6,167 nucleotides of DNA, from contig JAEOUN010000004.1 of assembly GCA_016839245.1 (NCBI GenBank), forward strand, positions 1 through 6,167. The letters are read 5' to 3'. Origin of the DNA: Candidatus Thorarchaeota archaeon. Lineage in GTDB: Archaea > Asgardarchaeota > Thorarchaeia > Thorarchaeales > Thorarchaeaceae. A program made the translations under genes and the position numbers. Under the pieces are notes generated by a model. The model saw only the letters and a list, made by a program, of their open reading frames with translations, had not been told where the DNA came from and did not search any database. This document shows, one piece after another, positions 1 through 4,923 of the stretch; the stretch's first letter is position 1; every line of letters starts with the position of its first letter.

Positions 1-36
1 CGCTTCAGTAGTTCTTCTGCATTGGTTTGAATTCAT
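1..36 (-). CDS. Start of an unidentified gene running off the left edge
   Basis: Only the first 12 codons are in the window (MNSNQCRRTTEA), read leftward from an ATG at 36-34, with no stop before the edge. The start is supported by a strong ribosome-binding site, GGAGGT at 50-45 on the minus strand, eight bases before the ATG. It lies about 70 bases downstream of the phosphoribosyltransferase-like gene on the same strand, so the two may be co-transcribed. Two other short minus-strand reading frames in the 37-104 gap stop within a few codons. Nothing can be said about function. The call rests on the start signal, not on protein similarity. Confidence 0.45.
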   Translation of the reverse strand, partial: MNSNQCRRTTEA

Positions 37-104
37 GGTCCTTGACCTCCATCAGATCACATCGAGAAGTCGTGTTTCATCGACTATCATCTTTACGCCT
101 GGAG

Positions 105-677
105 CTATGGCTGCGAATCCCGCCGGTCCTGACGGATGTATCTGTCTGAAACCATCCAAGGCATCAGGATGTTTCGATGAAGGGTCAGTCCACCGTATTC
201 AACTTGTTCAATTGAACCCTTATTCAAGAATAGTGTAGCTCTGCGAATCTCTTTTGCTCCTCTATCCTTGAAGAACTCACAATACATCCGCATTGTGTTG
301 CCAGTATGTACCTCCCCACTGACAACAAGGACTTTATCCAGAAGGCGCTGTGGAAACCTTACCTTGAACAGAATGTCCTCAGTTCTACTGCCTTCTTCCC
401 ACTCATAGATTCTATCAATCACGCATAGTGGTCTATGACCAAGGCATCCAGAAATAAGACTTCCCATGATTGCTCCGCCCCTACCAATCCCAAAAACCAG
501 ACTCGGGAGGAAACCGTCACCCACCATCTCATCGGCGATACTGATGGCCAACTTGGTTGCAGTTTTCCAAGAGATGCGTTTCTGCGGCCTGAATCGTCGC
601 CACACGTAGTAGATGGCCGTCACAATTGCAAGCACCGAACTGACTAGACCCAGATAGAGTGCAATCTCCTCCAGCAA
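105..677 (-). CDS. Membrane-anchored phosphoribosyltransferase-fold protein, altered PRPP motif
   Basis: The 190-residue protein starts with one hydrophobic helix (about residues 5-26), then a basic stretch (RRFRPQKR), consistent with a single anchor and a cytoplasmic domain. The rest resembles type I phosphoribosyltransferases, which transfer ribose 5-phosphate from PRPP to bases. GIGRGG at 63-68 matches the first substrate loop, VLVVSGEVHTGNT at 116-128 occupies the PRPP-loop position, and MPW near the C terminus recalls xanthine/guanine-type enzymes. Where the family normally has two acidic residues (VLVVDDxxTTGxT), this protein has Ser120-Gly121, then Glu122. It may therefore have altered catalysis or act as a binding or regulatory protein. 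The start is TTG: a stop lies 18 bases upstream in frame, no ATG or GTG comes between, and the first internal Met is residue 51. The fold call is fairly safe; the substrate is unknown. Confidence 0.75.
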   Translation of the reverse strand: MLEEIALYLGLVSSVLAIVTAIYYVWRRFRPQKRISWKTATKLAISIADEMVGDGFLPSLVFGIGRGGAIMGSLISGCLGHRPLCVIDRIYEWEEGSRTEDILFKVRFPQRLLDKVLVVSGEVHTGNTMRMYCEFFKDRGAKEIRRATLFLNKGSIEQVEYGGLTLHRNILMPWMVSDRYIRQDRRDSQP

Positions 678-750
678 GCCAAATCCGCCCCATCAATCAT
701 CATATCAAGTTGTTAATAGGAGTTGTGGTGACTCTAGTGAGGATTAGTCA

Positions 751-770
751 AAGATACGGTTTTGTATCTT
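751..770. repeat. Perfect 7-bp inverted repeat with 6-base loop
   Basis: AAGATAC (751-757) and GTATCTT (764-770) are exact reverse complements around GGTTTT. The site is about 75-95 bases upstream of the TTG start of the phosphoribosyltransferase-like gene. It could be an operator for that gene or a transcribed hairpin. It is not followed by a clear T-run on the plus strand. Confidence 0.4.
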
Positions 771-919
771 CAAACGGAAGCCTGAAGCTCTCTTGTAAGC
801 CTTTGAAAGCGAGGGGGGAATATAGCCTTATACGGTCACGTCGTAACAGGAATCTCCTGCCACAGCCTTCCCGATATTTGGCAGATTCAAACAACCAAAT
901 GAACAGTGCTTGAATCGTC

Positions 920-1031
920 ATGGGACGGGAGATCTTCGAACCTGAGTACTTGTCCTATAACAAGAGAGGCAGATGTGATTTTTCAATTATTCATTGAGAG
1001 GGATTTACGCTCTCATCTATTTTTGCTTTCT
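920..1031 (+). repeat. Repeat element, copy A
   Basis: Positions 920-948 match copy B (3826-3854) at 28 of 29 bases, including the shared core ATCTTCGAACCTGAGTA at 932-948. Similarity continues more loosely: CAAGAGAGGCAGATGT (961-976) against CAAGACAAACAGATGT, and a 3' block starting GATTT (1002-1031). The core is closed by a 7-bp stem, GGACGGG (923-929) with CTTGTCC (949-955), including two G-T wobbles. An alternative hairpin, CTTGT/ACAAG (949-953/960-964), would exclude it. A third hairpin, TGAGAG/CTCTCA (995-1000/1010-1015), is followed by TCTATTTTTG and resembles an intrinsic terminator. No protein coding is evident. It may be a small RNA gene, a leader element of the 426-aa gene, or a miniature mobile element. 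Confidence 0.65.
995..1025 (+). terminator. Hairpin plus T-rich tail at the 3' end of repeat copy A
   Basis: TGAGAG (995-1000) pairs with CTCTCA (1010-1015) around a nine-base loop and is followed by TCTATTTTTG. The same place in copy B keeps a purine/pyrimidine hairpin followed by a pyrimidine run. This would fit the end of a short plus-strand transcript starting upstream of the core. The stem is only six base pairs, so the call is tentative. Confidence 0.3.
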
Positions 1032-1076
1032 AAGAGAAGTTCGTTATCCTTAATAAGAGAGAAGCCACGCTTTAAT

Positions 1077-1104
1077 CAAAACCAAGATTGAATTTTGGAT
1101 TTTG
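1077..1104 (+). promoter_or_regulatory. Bulged hairpin just upstream of the 426-aa gene
   Basis: CAAAACCAA (1077-1085) pairs with TTGG-A-TTTTG (1095-1104), giving nine base pairs interrupted only by bulged A1099. Two further weak pairs inside shorten the loop to five bases. It ends 21 bases before the TTG start and seven bases before the GAGGT ribosome-binding site. That position suits a leader structure affecting translation or stability, or an operator. Confidence 0.35.
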
Positions 1105-1125
1105 TGTTAGTGAGGTAGGTGGTAA

Positions 1126-2406
1126 TTGAGATTCTGTTTCTCACCATTTGGTTGGCGTTGGGAATGCGAAGACCCTTTTGATTTTGCAAAACCTGGAAGT
1201 GGTATCAAATTTATCACAATACAGGAAGAATGTGAAGAAAATTCAACTGAATCCGCTGTTTGGCGGAAAATAAGAACCTTACCTGATTACATTAGTGACA
1301 AGTTCCATAGTATTAGCGTTCCTGGAAAGTGTTTCATTTCGCGAAATAAAGAGCACCTGTTTGATGAATTGGCTACAATTGTGAACTACAAGCCTCGATT
1401 CGTACGTCCCACAATTGACGACAAGGATCCGCATATATGTCTTAGACGGTATGGACACGAGATTTATCCAACTTATTTAAACAATCCAGCAAATTCAGAT
1501 CTTCTTTACAATACAGTCTGCACTCATATGGATGTTTCAGAGGGAGAAGAGGTTACTAGAAAGAAACTTGACGATGCACTAACAGACGGAACAGAGTTAG
1601 TTGCATTATCAAGATTCGTTATAAGAGCAGAAGAGATTCGGCCTCACATCGAGCAGCTTAGTAAGGCAGGAAAGAAGACAAGAGTCTACATGTCAGGTTT
1701 AGGTCAGCTAGAGGAGGGCACCAAAAAGGAATTCGATTGGCTTGACAAAGAATGGCTGTCTGAAGAGCAGAGTATTCTGGATTATCAAAGACTGATTGGA
1801 AAAGAGGATGACCCTATATATGCATGGCCATGTAGAGTGGGGAAAGAGAGTGTTGATAAACCGCACCTTCTTGGAAACCTGATAACCAGATTTGGTAACT
1901 TGATTGGGATATGGTATATGATTGAAAATCATGGAATCGATATTGATGGGAATCTATGCCAATGGTATCAATATGATTCAGAGTATTGTTTCGGAGGAAC
2001 TCTCAAGTTTGGTGCGAATGAAGAGGACATCATTGATTCAATAGTCTTAGCCAAGTTTAAGCAAGGTCCAGGGAGGTATTCATCATTATATGAACTTGGA
2101 GAGAAAGATGTAGATTTGGCTCTCGACTGTTTCAAGGAACTTGAGAACAAAGCTGAAAGACTTGAATCAGCAGATTTGAAGAATCAGATTGAAGAAACTA
2201 AGAATGAGGCAATTGATGTTCTTGACCAAGACATCATTCAGATGATTCTACGAAAGGGACTTCAGAATGATTTATGGAAATTGATTTGCGACCTATTCAG
2301 TAACTTTGATCACAATAAGGGAATCGAGCACAACAAAAGAGTTGCAGATAACTTATCAGAACTCAAGACAAGAATCTGTGTTTATGCGAGGAGTACATGG
2401 AAATAA
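1126..2406 (+). CDS. Unrecognised 426-aa soluble protein, first gene of a two-gene unit
   Basis: I do not recognise this protein. There is no signal peptide and no membrane segment. The N terminus is aromatic and Cys-rich (FCFSPFGWRWECEDPFDF, residues 3-20). Residues 145-192 look like an alpha/beta unit: a helix, the strand ELVALSRFVI, a helix, then the strand TRVYMSGL after KKTR, faintly recalling phospholipase D-like or Rossmann-type folds, but without an HKD motif. A mixed region with many Trp, Tyr and Gly residues follows (to about 325). The C terminus, from about 325, is helical and charged (for example KELENKAERLES), likely coiled coil. Translation starts at TTG 1126: an in-frame TAA lies immediately before it, GAGGT at 1112-1116 is a suitable ribosome-binding site, and the first internal Met is residue 135. 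It ends 15 bases before the membrane-protein gene, so the two probably act together. Confidence 0.8.
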   Translation: MRFCFSPFGWRWECEDPFDFAKPGSGIKFITIQEECEENSTESAVWRKIRTLPDYISDKFHSISVPGKCFISRNKEHLFDELATIVNYKPRFVRPTIDDKDPHICLRRYGHEIYPTYLNNPANSDLLYNTVCTHMDVSEGEEVTRKKLDDALTDGTELVALSRFVIRAEEIRPHIEQLSKAGKKTRVYMSGLGQLEEGTKKEFDWLDKEWLSEEQSILDYQRLIGKEDDPIYAWPCRVGKESVDKPHLLGNLITRFGNLIGIWYMIENHGIDIDGNLCQWYQYDSEYCFGGTLKFGANEEDIIDSIVLAKFKQGPGRYSSLYELGEKDVDLALDCFKELENKAERLESADLKNQIEETKNEAIDVLDQDIIQMILRKGLQNDLWKLICDLFSNFDHNKGIEHNKRVADNLSELKTRICVYARSTWK

Positions 2407-2421
2407 TGGAGAAGAAGCCCC

Positions 2422-2934
2422 TTGAATAGCGAAGATATGCCTAAACCTGATGCACTCCTCAGCGGGGTTCAGACGTTAGTTACTGTGTCCACGTTTCTAG
2501 CTGGTATAGACTTCGTGATGCTTACACTGCTATTTGAAATTGGCATGCAACAATCACAAGAATTGGTGTTCTATAGCGTAATATTGTCATCACTTTTTTC
2601 AGGTCTGGTATTGGTCGTTTCTTCCGTTATTTTTGTTTTATCTGTAAGCTATCATGTGACTCGTGATTTGTCAATAGCTTTTGATAGTGAGCAGAATAAT
2701 GCAGATGTGAAGAAGAAAATCGCCAAAGCAAACGCAGATGTAAAACGAAGTGCAATGTTTGCTCAAAGAGGGATTGTGCTATTCTTTATTGGAATTGCAT
2801 CCTATCCGATTCCATTAATGATTATGTTTTTCCTTTTAGGTGATGTTCTTGGAATATCAGCTTTGCTTGTTTGTATTTGGGTTATGGCTATTCTCTTCTA
2901 TGTCGGTAGGAAACATCGAGATGCATGGAGATAG
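2422..2934 (+). CDS. Four-helix integral membrane protein, second gene of the unit
   Basis: The 170-residue protein has no recognised family. Four hydrophobic helices are clear: about 18-41 (with Asp30 buried), 50-76, 115-139 and 143-162. They form two hairpins joined by a charged linker (about 80-114). The linker repeats NADVKKK/NADVKRS at 93-99 and 104-110, and the DNA at 2698-2718 and 2731-2751 is also near-identical. The C terminus is basic (GRKHRDAWR). It begins 15 bases after the 426-aa gene stop on the same strand. TTG 2422 is preceded by GGAG at 2408-2411. An ATG at 2437 (MPKPDALL) would shorten it by five residues but lacks a site at normal distance. The architecture, a small 4-TM protein with a soluble partner, would suit a membrane effector, channel or anchor; this is inference only. 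Confidence 0.8.
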   Translation: MNSEDMPKPDALLSGVQTLVTVSTFLAGIDFVMLTLLFEIGMQQSQELVFYSVILSSLFSGLVLVVSSVIFVLSVSYHVTRDLSIAFDSEQNNADVKKKIAKANADVKRSAMFAQRGIVLFFIGIASYPIPLMIMFFLLGDVLGISALLVCIWVMAILFYVGRKHRDAWR

Positions 2935-2945
2935 GATCAATCATT

Positions 2946-2985
2946 ATTGGGATTGCCTATGTTGTTTGGTCAAATAACCCAATCC
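2946..2985. terminator. Weak inverted repeat between convergent genes
   Basis: ATTGGG (2946-2951) pairs with CCCAAT (2978-2983), or alternatively GGATTG (2950-2955) with CAATCC (2980-2985). The repeat spans the 35-base gap between the 4-TM gene and the stop of the convergent Nudix gene and could serve both as an end signal. It has a long loop and no strong T-run, so support is weak. Confidence 0.2.
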
Positions 2986-3761
2986 ATTCCAAATTCATTT
3001 ATTCCCAGTAGCATCAGATTTGCTAGACAATATGGTGCTATCCTCGCATTCTCAGAACGAATAAACTCATGAATAGAATTCCGATCAAGGTTAAGTATCT
3101 TGAATTCTGTGAACTCGAACTCAGTAGGTGTGTGTGCAAGGAATTCCTGTGAAGTCATTTCAATAGCTGTTTTATATGCCATCAGAGTTTGATAAGTCCC
3201 AGTCAACCCAAGACAAACCATCTGTTTTATACTGGCTGGTTCGACTCCAGATTCTTCTTCAAGTTCCCGAGTCATGGTGATGAAGGGATCTGGAAGGTTC
3301 TCCGTCATATCAGTACCCGCTTCCATATACCCAGCTATTGTGCCATATTGTCCATGATAGGAATCAACGTGTCCGCCTCTAACACCAATTATGCACTTCT
3401 CGTCAGATGTGATGACAATAGTACCAACTGATAGAGGATTAACAGCTGATTCAGCACTGAAGATGGTTCTAAACTTCTCGTTTCTTGTACCTACATAGGT
3501 CTTATAACTTGTATCTGAGAGCACCATGTGCAGTTCATCATCCTTAGCATGAAGATTTCTCAGATCATATAATGGACCATCAAACATTCCTGGATACTTC
3601 TTCCTTGTTTCATTCCACTCGCTTTCAATGAACGCCTTCATTTCTTCTGAGAATAGACGGTGCTTAGGATTGTACTCAATATGGATTTGGTGTTTATCGA
3701 ATGGACCAATTGCTATGATGTCATATTGCTCTAACAGTCGTTTATTGCTTACCTGAGTCAT
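2970..3761 (-). CDS. Nudix-fold hydrolase, NUDT22/NUDX9-like, with altered Nudix box
   Basis: The 263-residue protein has an N-terminal region of about 105 residues (with YNPKHRLFSEEMKAFIE and FDGPLYDLRNL) followed by a Nudix domain. Nudix enzymes cleave nucleoside diphosphates linked to another group. The metal-binding helix is intact: RELEEESGV at 165-173 fits REUxEExGU. The preceding part, AGYMEAGTD at 143-151, aligns with the usual GGHVEPGE, but the Glu of G-x5-E is Thr150, and an insertion (DMTENLPDP) separates it from the helix. The N-terminal layout recalls eukaryotic NUDT22 and plant NUDX9-type proteins, which act on nucleotide sugars; this comparison is from memory. It starts at ATG 3761 with AGGTG ten bases upstream. 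It converges on the 4-TM gene, so it is not in that operon. Confidence 0.78.
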   Translation of the reverse strand: MTQVSNKRLLEQYDIIAIGPFDKHQIHIEYNPKHRLFSEEMKAFIESEWNETRKKYPGMFDGPLYDLRNLHAKDDELHMVLSDTSYKTYVGTRNEKFRTIFSAESAVNPLSVGTIVITSDEKCIIGVRGGHVDSYHGQYGTIAGYMEAGTDMTENLPDPFITMTRELEEESGVEPASIKQMVCLGLTGTYQTLMAYKTAIEMTSQEFLAHTPTEFEFTEFKILNLDRNSIHEFIRSENARIAPYCLANLMLLGINEFGMDWVI

Positions 3762-3825
3762 AGGCTCTCAACACCTAGCCCTTGAATCTGCTAATCAAAT
3801 ATGGCATTACTTGAGATAAATTGTT

Positions 3826-3934
3826 ATGGAACGGGAGATCTTCGAACCTGAGTATCTACCATACAGGCAAGACAAACAGATGTAGGTTCAGTCTTCAAAT
3901 CGGGAAAGAGATTTTCTCTCTCTTCTTGCTCTCT
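3826..3934 (+). repeat. Repeat element, copy B
   Basis: It shares 28 of 29 bases with copy A at its 5' end (3826-3854), with core ATCTTCGAACCTGAGTA at 3838-3854, and a second similar block at 3868-3883. Its core is closed by a different stem: AGAT (3836-3839) with ATCT (3854-3857), then after one G-A mismatch GG (3833-3834) with CC (3859-3860). An outer TATGG/CCATA pairing (3825-3829/3859-3863) is an alternative. At the 3' end AAGAGA (3906-3911) can pair with TCTCTT (3919-3924), where copy A also has a hairpin. It lies 65 bases upstream of the Nudix start and points away from that gene. Confidence 0.65.
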
Positions 3935-4155
3935 TTGTGCCAAGTAGCTGATTACATCACTTTCTATTCATACCAAACCAGACTATACATAAATACCATG
4001 CAAAAGAAGCAATGAAAGGGAGTCTAGCTGCGAGGACCAACTCCTCTAATCGTTTGAAAATAAGAACTCCTGCCACTATTTCCCAATGAGATGAGATTTC
4101 CCTGAAATTTTGAGAAAAGCCTACTCCCTGCCATTCTGAATCACTGTTTCGTTTC

Positions 4156-4170
4156 ACTCGGATTCCGAGT
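4156..4170. repeat. 15-base palindrome after the NifX-like gene
   Basis: ACTCGGATTCCGAGT is a perfect inverted repeat around one central base, 11 bases beyond the stop of the NifX-like gene (minus strand). It could form a short hairpin at the transcript end. The minus-strand bases that follow (GAAACGAAAC) are not T-rich, so a classical terminator is not clear; a protein-binding site is equally possible. Confidence 0.35.
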
Positions 4171-4181
4171 CTTTGGTCAAG

Positions 4182-4784
4182 TTAGCCCTCCAATTTCTTC
4201 AGTCGCTTTTCAATCTGCTCTAGTTTATCCATAATCATTGCCAGCTGTTGCTGCAATGGTCCAACTTCCTGCGTGCTGAAATCAATAGGTTGCTGTGGTG
4301 GTGAGAACTCGGGACTAGCCCATCGTTTAAATCCCATGCCACGTCCACCGCCTTGTCCTCGACCTCGGCCACCTCCCCGTCCCATACCCATACTCATACC
4401 TCGTCCCATGCCCATACCCATACCAGAACCATATCCTACCGGGGATTGTCCCGAATCACTGCTCTGCAAGTTACCGCTCTTGTACGCATTGACTGCATCT
4501 CGAATGGTCCCAGATACACCCGTAATATACTCTATATTTGCTGCTGAGAGAGCTTGGTGTGCATTCGGACCAACACTGCCAGTCAAAACCACTTGAGCGC
4601 CTCTATCTACAACAGCTTGAGCTGCTGAAATCCCAGCTCCACCAGATGCTCCTGCAGCCATGTTCTCGAATGATTCAAAATCCATAGTATCTGAATCCAC
4701 AATTACAAAATATCGACATCTACCAAATCGGGGGTCAATCTGATCATCTATACCCGTACCGGCAGAAGAAAATGCTAGTTTCAT
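4182..4784 (-). CDS. NifX/NifB-type cofactor-binding domain with Gly/Met/Arg-rich tail and coiled coil
   Basis: Residues 1-105 match the dinitrogenase iron-molybdenum cofactor family (Nitro_FeMo-Co, as in NifX, NafY and the NifB C terminus): MKLAFSSAGTGIDDQIDPRFGRCRYFVIVD, then a Gly/Ala-rich helix start (GASGGAGISAAQAVVDRGAQVVLTG), then GPNAHQALSAANIEYITG. Such domains bind or carry iron-sulfur or molybdenum clusters. A low-complexity segment follows at 117-151 (GMGMGMGRGMSMGMGRGGGRGRG), then W155 and a Pro-rich stretch, and a coiled coil at 176-199. This tail resembles small DUF5320-type archaeal proteins, so the gene looks like a fusion. Stand-alone archaeal members are often near Mrp/NBP35 ATPases and need not mean nitrogen fixation; no nif genes are in view. 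It starts at ATG 4784 without a strong ribosome-binding site and has its own promoter-like region. Confidence 0.85.
   Translation of the reverse strand: MKLAFSSAGTGIDDQIDPRFGRCRYFVIVDSDTMDFESFENMAAGASGGAGISAAQAVVDRGAQVVLTGSVGPNAHQALSAANIEYITGVSGTIRDAVNAYKSGNLQSSDSGQSPVGYGSGMGMGMGRGMSMGMGRGGGRGRGQGGGRGMGFKRWASPEFSPPQQPIDFSTQEVGPLQQQLAMIMDKLEQIEKRLKKLEG
4332..4436 (-). repeat. Low-complexity Gly/Met/Arg coding tract
   Basis: Codons 117-151 of the NifX-like gene are nearly all Gly, Met, Arg or Gln. On the plus strand this appears as repeated CCCATA and CCCATG hexamers (about 4380-4425). Such hexamers can expand or contract in whole-codon steps without breaking the frame, so tail length may vary between relatives. 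Confidence 0.7.
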
Positions 4785-4810
4785 TGAAAATCGTCAACCG
4801 TTTGCTTTCA

Positions 4811-4828
4811 TGATGTAATATCACATCA
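4811..4828. promoter_or_regulatory. Candidate operator upstream of the NifX-like gene
   Basis: TGATGTAATATCACATCA is an inverted repeat with perfect six-base arms (TGATGT/ACATCA), matching at 16 of 18 positions. It ends 27 bases before the ATG at 4784 and lies just downstream of the TATA-like box, near the expected transcription start. A repressor bound there would block initiation. The size and symmetry suit a dimeric helix-turn-helix regulator, possibly metal- or redox-responsive given the gene; the regulator is not in the window. Confidence 0.5.
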
Positions 4829-4840
4829 GACAATTATGAG

Positions 4841-4862
4841 ATTATGCACATAATTAAATAAA
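4841..4862 (-). promoter_or_regulatory. TATA-like box and second inverted repeat of the NifX-like gene
   Basis: On the minus strand TTTATTTAAT (4862-4853) is a good archaeal TATA-box match about 70 bases before the ATG. Allowing about 26 bases to the start site gives a transcript start near 4831. Beside it, ATTATG and CATAAT (4841-4846/4849-4854) form a two-base-spaced inverted repeat touching the box, a place where a regulator could compete with TBP. Confidence 0.4.
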
Positions 4863-4892
4863 GGCTCTGGTAGGACAAGAACACGTGCGTAT

Positions 4893-4918
4893 CTGGTATC
4901 TTCGAACCTGAGTACCGG
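4893..4918 (+). repeat. Repeat element, copy C (core only)
   Basis: The 17-base core is identical to copies A and B (4898-4914), but similarity ends close to it. The core is closed by CTGGTA (4893-4898) and TACCGG (4913-4918), six pairs with one G-T, leaving a 14-base loop TCTTCGAACCTGAG. A competing outer pairing is GCTCTGG (4864-4870) with CCGGAGC (4915-4921). It begins six bases beyond the methyltransferase stop codon, in the same window orientation as the other copies, so it is antisense to the surrounding genes. Confidence 0.6.
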
Positions 4919-4923
4919 AGCGC

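Larger units (their letters stand above)
678..1125. other. Intergenic region between divergent genes, 448 bp
   Basis: This gap separates the minus-strand phosphoribosyltransferase-like gene from the plus-strand 426-aa gene, so it should hold both promoters. It contains a perfect inverted repeat (751-770), repeat copy A (920-1031) and a bulged hairpin (1077-1104). A weak AT-rich box for the minus-strand gene could be CCTATTAAC (minus strand, about 720-712). Plus-side candidates (TTAATAAG near 1050, TTTAATCAAA near 1071) are too weak to choose between. Short open frames here have no ribosome-binding site and run across the repeat, so I see no protein gene. Confidence 0.6.
3762..4181. other. Intergenic region holding repeat copy B, 420 bp
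   Basis: Located between the NifX-like gene stop and the Nudix gene start, both on the minus strand. It holds the Nudix leader, repeat copy B (3826-3934), a small GAGGA/TCCTC hairpin (4032-4046) and a palindrome (4156-4170). A possible Nudix TATA box is ATATTTGATTAG on the minus strand (3802-3791), which suggests a short leader. A minus-strand open frame at 4157-3957 (66 codons, GTG start, one hydrophobic segment) has no ribosome-binding site and runs across the repeat edge, so I do not call it. Confidence 0.5.

Noticed and set aside
206..217. Perfect 12-base palindrome GTTCAATTGAAC
   Set aside because: It lies inside the phosphoribosyltransferase-like coding region with no second copy or promoter context; chance is likely.
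925..948. Core TTCGAA seen as a tRNA T-loop or B box on the minus strand
   Set aside because: The flanks do not pair as a five-base T-stem and no cloverleaf can be drawn around any copy.
920..1031. C/D box small RNA interpretation of the repeat (CTGA present in the core)
   Set aside because: No good RTGATGA C box at the right distance; GATGTGA in copy A is not kept in copy B.
906..1091. Plus-strand open frame across repeat copy A
   Set aside because: No ribosome-binding site; its resemblance to the 3821-4015 frame is explained by the DNA repeat.
3957..4157. Minus-strand 66-codon frame with one hydrophobic segment
   Set aside because: GTG start overlaps a palindrome, there is no ribosome-binding site, and the frame ends near the repeat without a recognisable product.
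4273..4596. Plus-strand Pro-rich frame
   Set aside because: It is the antisense shadow of the Gly-rich tract of the NifX-like gene.
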